NCBI GenBank assembly: GCA_964036155.1
Contig: OZ038422.1
Location: forward strand, 42,369,201 to 42,433,200
Length of the DNA stretch: 64,000 nt
Reading direction: 5' to 3'
Source: Diploscapter coronatus
Lineage: Eukaryota; Nematoda; Chromadorea; Rhabditida; Rhabditidae
Position numbers and translations under genes: made by a program. This document shows, piece after piece, positions 61,801-64,000 of the stretch (positions are counted from its first letter, which is position 1; each line of letters opens with the position of its first letter). The notes under the pieces are model-generated. The model was not told the DNA's origin. It saw only the letters and a list, made by a program, of their open reading frames with translations, and did not search any database.

Positions 61801-63584
61801 ACGCTTTCTTGAAAATCAGGACTGTTCGAAACGTTCATTTCAACATCGAAGAAGAAACTCGTCCTTTCAATTTTGACCTTGACAATTCAGTTCTTTTTAT
61901 TTATCTCGAGCTTCGACTTTTTGATTGTAGTCTTTTGAATTGAAAGTACGGCATCAATTTTGAAATGATAAAAATTACAACTCAGCGCATTCCCGGTGAA
62001 ACTCCTTTCTCATTTTTAGTGTTTATTTTTTCGAAAGATCGTCATCGGATGCATTAGTAATTTAAAAATTAGACTATGGTAAATCGAAACCAAAAGTTTT
62101 ATAACTCACGACATTTACCAAATGTCTAAAATTTACAAGCGCTGCATCAATCAATATCAATAAGCCTGAAAACGATTTCAGACTGTTCGGACCGATACTC
62201 GAAATGTGAGGAGTTTGCGAATCAAGGAAAGTGTGATGACGGCGATCCATGGGTGGACGAGAACTGCAGACGATCTTGTTCGAAATGCAATCAGACAAGA
62301 ACCGAGCAATGTATCATGAAAAATTCAAACAATGAAATATTACGATATTTCAGGCAAATCGAAAACAAAATTCGCATTTTCGTGCAAGAAAGCGAGTACC
62401 GAATGTCATAATGAATATGTTTGTCATTACTTGAATTAAAAATATAGTCATCATTTAATTTTAGCCATGCTGCAGTTATTGGTCAGTTTAAACCTTGTTT
62501 CCTAGTTTTGCTTAACAATGCTTGATCTTCGACTTCTTTCAGCCTTAACCATCTAGAAAAGAACTCTAATTGCATTATTTCAAGTTCACCAAATAACTAT
62601 AGATTGCCCCAAAAGACTGGGTTGTTTTTAGATCCAACTTTAGGCTGTGAGATAGCATATTCATAACAAAATGAAATGAGTTATCTCCTTGAACACCATT
62701 AACTTAGAAAATGATAAAATCAAAAATTTTAGGATTTTAGAAAATTACTGCCGCTATAAATCTTGTAAGGGATTCTATAAAAATTGATTTTTAGCCCAGA
62801 CTTTTGGTGCACCCTGTTATATCGAGTCCAAAATAGGAAACATCGAAAAAAGTATAGGGACAAGGAGTTGCTTTAGATTAGTGTTTATCTTTCACTTGCT
62901 ATGTTTCCATTTCTAACACCAAAAATAACCATGTACCATCTTGCACTTCTCAGATTATAAACCGAACAATTGGATTTAATCTGTAAGATAAATAAATTTC
63001 AGGGAGAGTCTTGGTGAATGTTCTGCCAATAAGGACTTCATGGAATGCTATTGTCCAGTATCATGTAAAAAGTGTATTCCTAAGTATAATTATGGCGAAT
63101 GTGGCGATTATGCGTCTTACTGCTCTGCCAGAGCTGAAACCGAATGCAAAACTAGTTATTGGATGACTGAAAATTGCCGAAAAAGCTGCAATAGTTGTAA
63201 TTCGTCCAGGAATCCCCAGCAAGAATGCCCGAAGAAGTCAGGTATATTTTTCATGCATCAAGCCTTTTAAAAATCGTGGAGTTTGTAAATACCGTTTGGT
63301 CTGATGATCGGGGCTGCGCGAAGTCAAAGAGTTTTCAGATTCGAAGTTGAAATCAAAGTTTCGCGCAACCTTGCTAATGATGTCATTTTGGCATTAGCTA
63401 TTTTCTAAAAAGATCTCTTTCTCTATTCAATTTACCAATTTTACTATAATTACAAGATCCCATATTTTCATGAATTAAACAAAATTAACTATTCAAAACA
63501 GGACCGATGTCAAAACCAGCGAGTTCATTTTCACTGCCATCGGGATTTGCCAAGAGCCGTTTCAGTGGAACGGGCAGCGAGTGA
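55840..63584 (+). CDS. Secreted tyrosinase-like protein with four ShK domains (22 exons)
   Basis: Twenty-two exons sum to 2,568 bases, an exact 855-residue frame. Order: signal peptide (MLLWLYLLIPVLFAV); acidic region; Thr/Pro-rich mucin-like linker (about residues 120-160); cysteine-bearing pre-tyrosinase region (HVCMTFACVCEHL); tyrosinase core; a cysteine-rich segment (FLFCDLSRHGAPRCSSKI, GENPCYRGSCENGIC); then four ShK domains. CuA is complete: FVRHHFRADR, GAAHAGPAYLLFHREYLKRF. CuB keeps only MHHAFFDN (exon 59893-59993); the two earlier histidines are phenylalanine in YAFGRPFAFVGGDM (exon 59764-59845). Nematode tyrosinases oxidise phenols and help harden cuticle or eggshell; with a broken CuB this one may not. 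ShK domains start near 61626, 62183, 62400 and 63100. A 17-nt microexon (62465-62481) completes the third. Several introns hold small transposon remnants. Confidence 0.85.
57684..57870. repeat. Foldback element in a tyrosinase intron
   Basis: Arms of about 90 bp pair imperfectly: catttgcatttacgaacag (left) with the reverse complement of ctgcttgtaaatgcaaatg (right). Outer ends ttggacaacggatcggtac and gtaccggtccgctgtccag also pair. It lies wholly inside the intron 57654-57941 and is GC-richer than the intron around it. Confidence 0.7.
59371..59584. mobile_element. Mariner-like MITE in a tyrosinase intron
   Basis: A perfect 16-bp inverted repeat, gtgtgcaaaaagtctg at 59375-59390 and its complement at 59564-59579, lies close to both ends, and ta borders each end (59371-59372 and 59583-59584). 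Ends of this kind with TA borders are typical of Tc1/mariner elements. About 214 bp, non-coding, within intron 59337-59763. Confidence 0.65.
62465..62481 (+). other. 17-nt microexon of the tyrosinase-ShK gene
   Basis: A 17-base exon with acceptor tttaattttag and donor gtcagt encodes PCCSY plus two bases of a Trp codon. Without it the flanking exons (62354-62418 and 63003-63241) are out of phase. With it the third ShK reads ECHNEYPCCSYW then ESLGEC, matching CYNQHPCCEPW in the first ShK. Confidence 0.75.
62599..62821. mobile_element. Mariner-like MITE in a ShK intron
   Basis: The left end tatagattgccccaaaagac and the reverse complement of the right end, tataacagggtgcaccaaaa, align through ccaaaag(a/t)ctggg, with ta at both borders. 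About 223 bp, non-coding, in the intron 62482-63002. Confidence 0.55.
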
Positions 63585-64000
63585 CCGGAATTTCGGAATC
63601 TCCCAACCTCACGAAAGAAATCAGAATAGAGGCACATTCAATCGAGTTGCTTTATTTAATTTAGTTTAGAACTCCGAACTAATTAACCTTGAAAATTGGT
63701 TGATAATTGATCAACTTTATCATTATGAATCTCAAAAGTTCAATTTACTTGTTTCTATGCTAATTTCCATATGTGTAGCTATGTCATTTACCTTATTTAG
63801 CAATTACTACATGGCGGAGTCCTACAATTAATGGTAGACGAGAGAGTGAAATTTGAAAGAAATAGTGTGGCAAACACATTCTGCCATATAGTAATTCGCA
63901 TCTTATTTTGCTCTAAAAATTATATACAGTACTATATTAGTTGAGATAAAGGTTAGTTTGTGCTAAAATTGACTATGCTCTCTCATCATCTAATTTAAAT
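63585..64000. other. 3' flank of the tyrosinase gene
   Basis: AT-rich DNA with no recognised gene up to the window edge. No canonical aataaa is seen close to the stop. Confidence 0.4.

Noticed and set aside
1..64000. Bacterial or viral origin, operons with ribosome binding sites, CRISPR arrays, tRNA or rRNA genes
   Set aside because: All genes are spliced nematode genes; no direct-repeat arrays, cloverleaf sequences or rRNA segments were seen. A tRNAscan and Rfam run would settle this.

Overview
The window is nuclear DNA from a nematode, probably a rhabditid related to Caenorhabditis. It is AT-rich. Introns are mostly short (about 40-70 nt), with gt...tttcag borders. Several start codons sit just downstream of tttcag-type sites that look like trans-splice acceptors. 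The gene families are typically nematode: LPR-type lipocalins, an Srg-type chemoreceptor, a tyrosinase with ShK domains, and a hybrid PKS-NRPS of the PKS-1 type. All gene models were rebuilt by hand from splice sites and reading frame, so most CDS entries are multi-exon spans.

Layout. (1) 0.2-9.4 kb: three secreted lipocalin-related genes in tandem on the + strand. (2) 10.0-13.1 kb, minus strand: a RASD/Dexras-like Ras GTPase with a farnesylation box. (3) 13.1-19.0 kb: a long stretch with no convincing gene. (4) 19.0-20.7 kb: a small + strand gene of unknown function. (5) 21.2-27.8 kb, minus strand: the delta subunit of the COPI coatomer (copd-1). One of its introns holds a 1.66-kb palindromic TTAA element whose end forms part of the 3' splice site. 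(6) 28.8-48.1 kb, + strand: a giant hybrid polyketide/nonribosomal peptide synthetase, 27 exons and about 5,521 residues. Its domain order is KS-DH-ACP-ACP-KR-AT-DH*-KS-KR-ACP-KS-AT-carrier-C-A-PCP-TE, and one exon is 9.07 kb. (7) 48.6 kb, minus strand: an orphan terminal exon of a seven-helix receptor. (8) 49.5-54.6 kb, + strand: two seven-transmembrane receptors, the second Srg-like. (9) 55.8-63.6 kb, + strand: a secreted 22-exon tyrosinase-like protein with four ShK domains, which has lost two CuB histidines.

The synthase is the centrepiece. C. elegans PKS-1 works with NRPS-1 to make nemamides in the canal-associated neurons. This gene has the same general plan (PKS modules, then one NRPS module, then a thioesterase). 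Its internal layout is odd: a ketosynthase followed by a post-AT linker but no acyltransferase, an acyltransferase with no ketosynthase before it, tandem carrier domains ahead of their ketoreductase, and a second dehydratase fold with an eroded active site. Inverted-repeat elements (Tc1/mariner-like MITEs, foldbacks, one TTAA palindrome) lie in introns and intergenic DNA, mostly around the chemoreceptor and tyrosinase genes.
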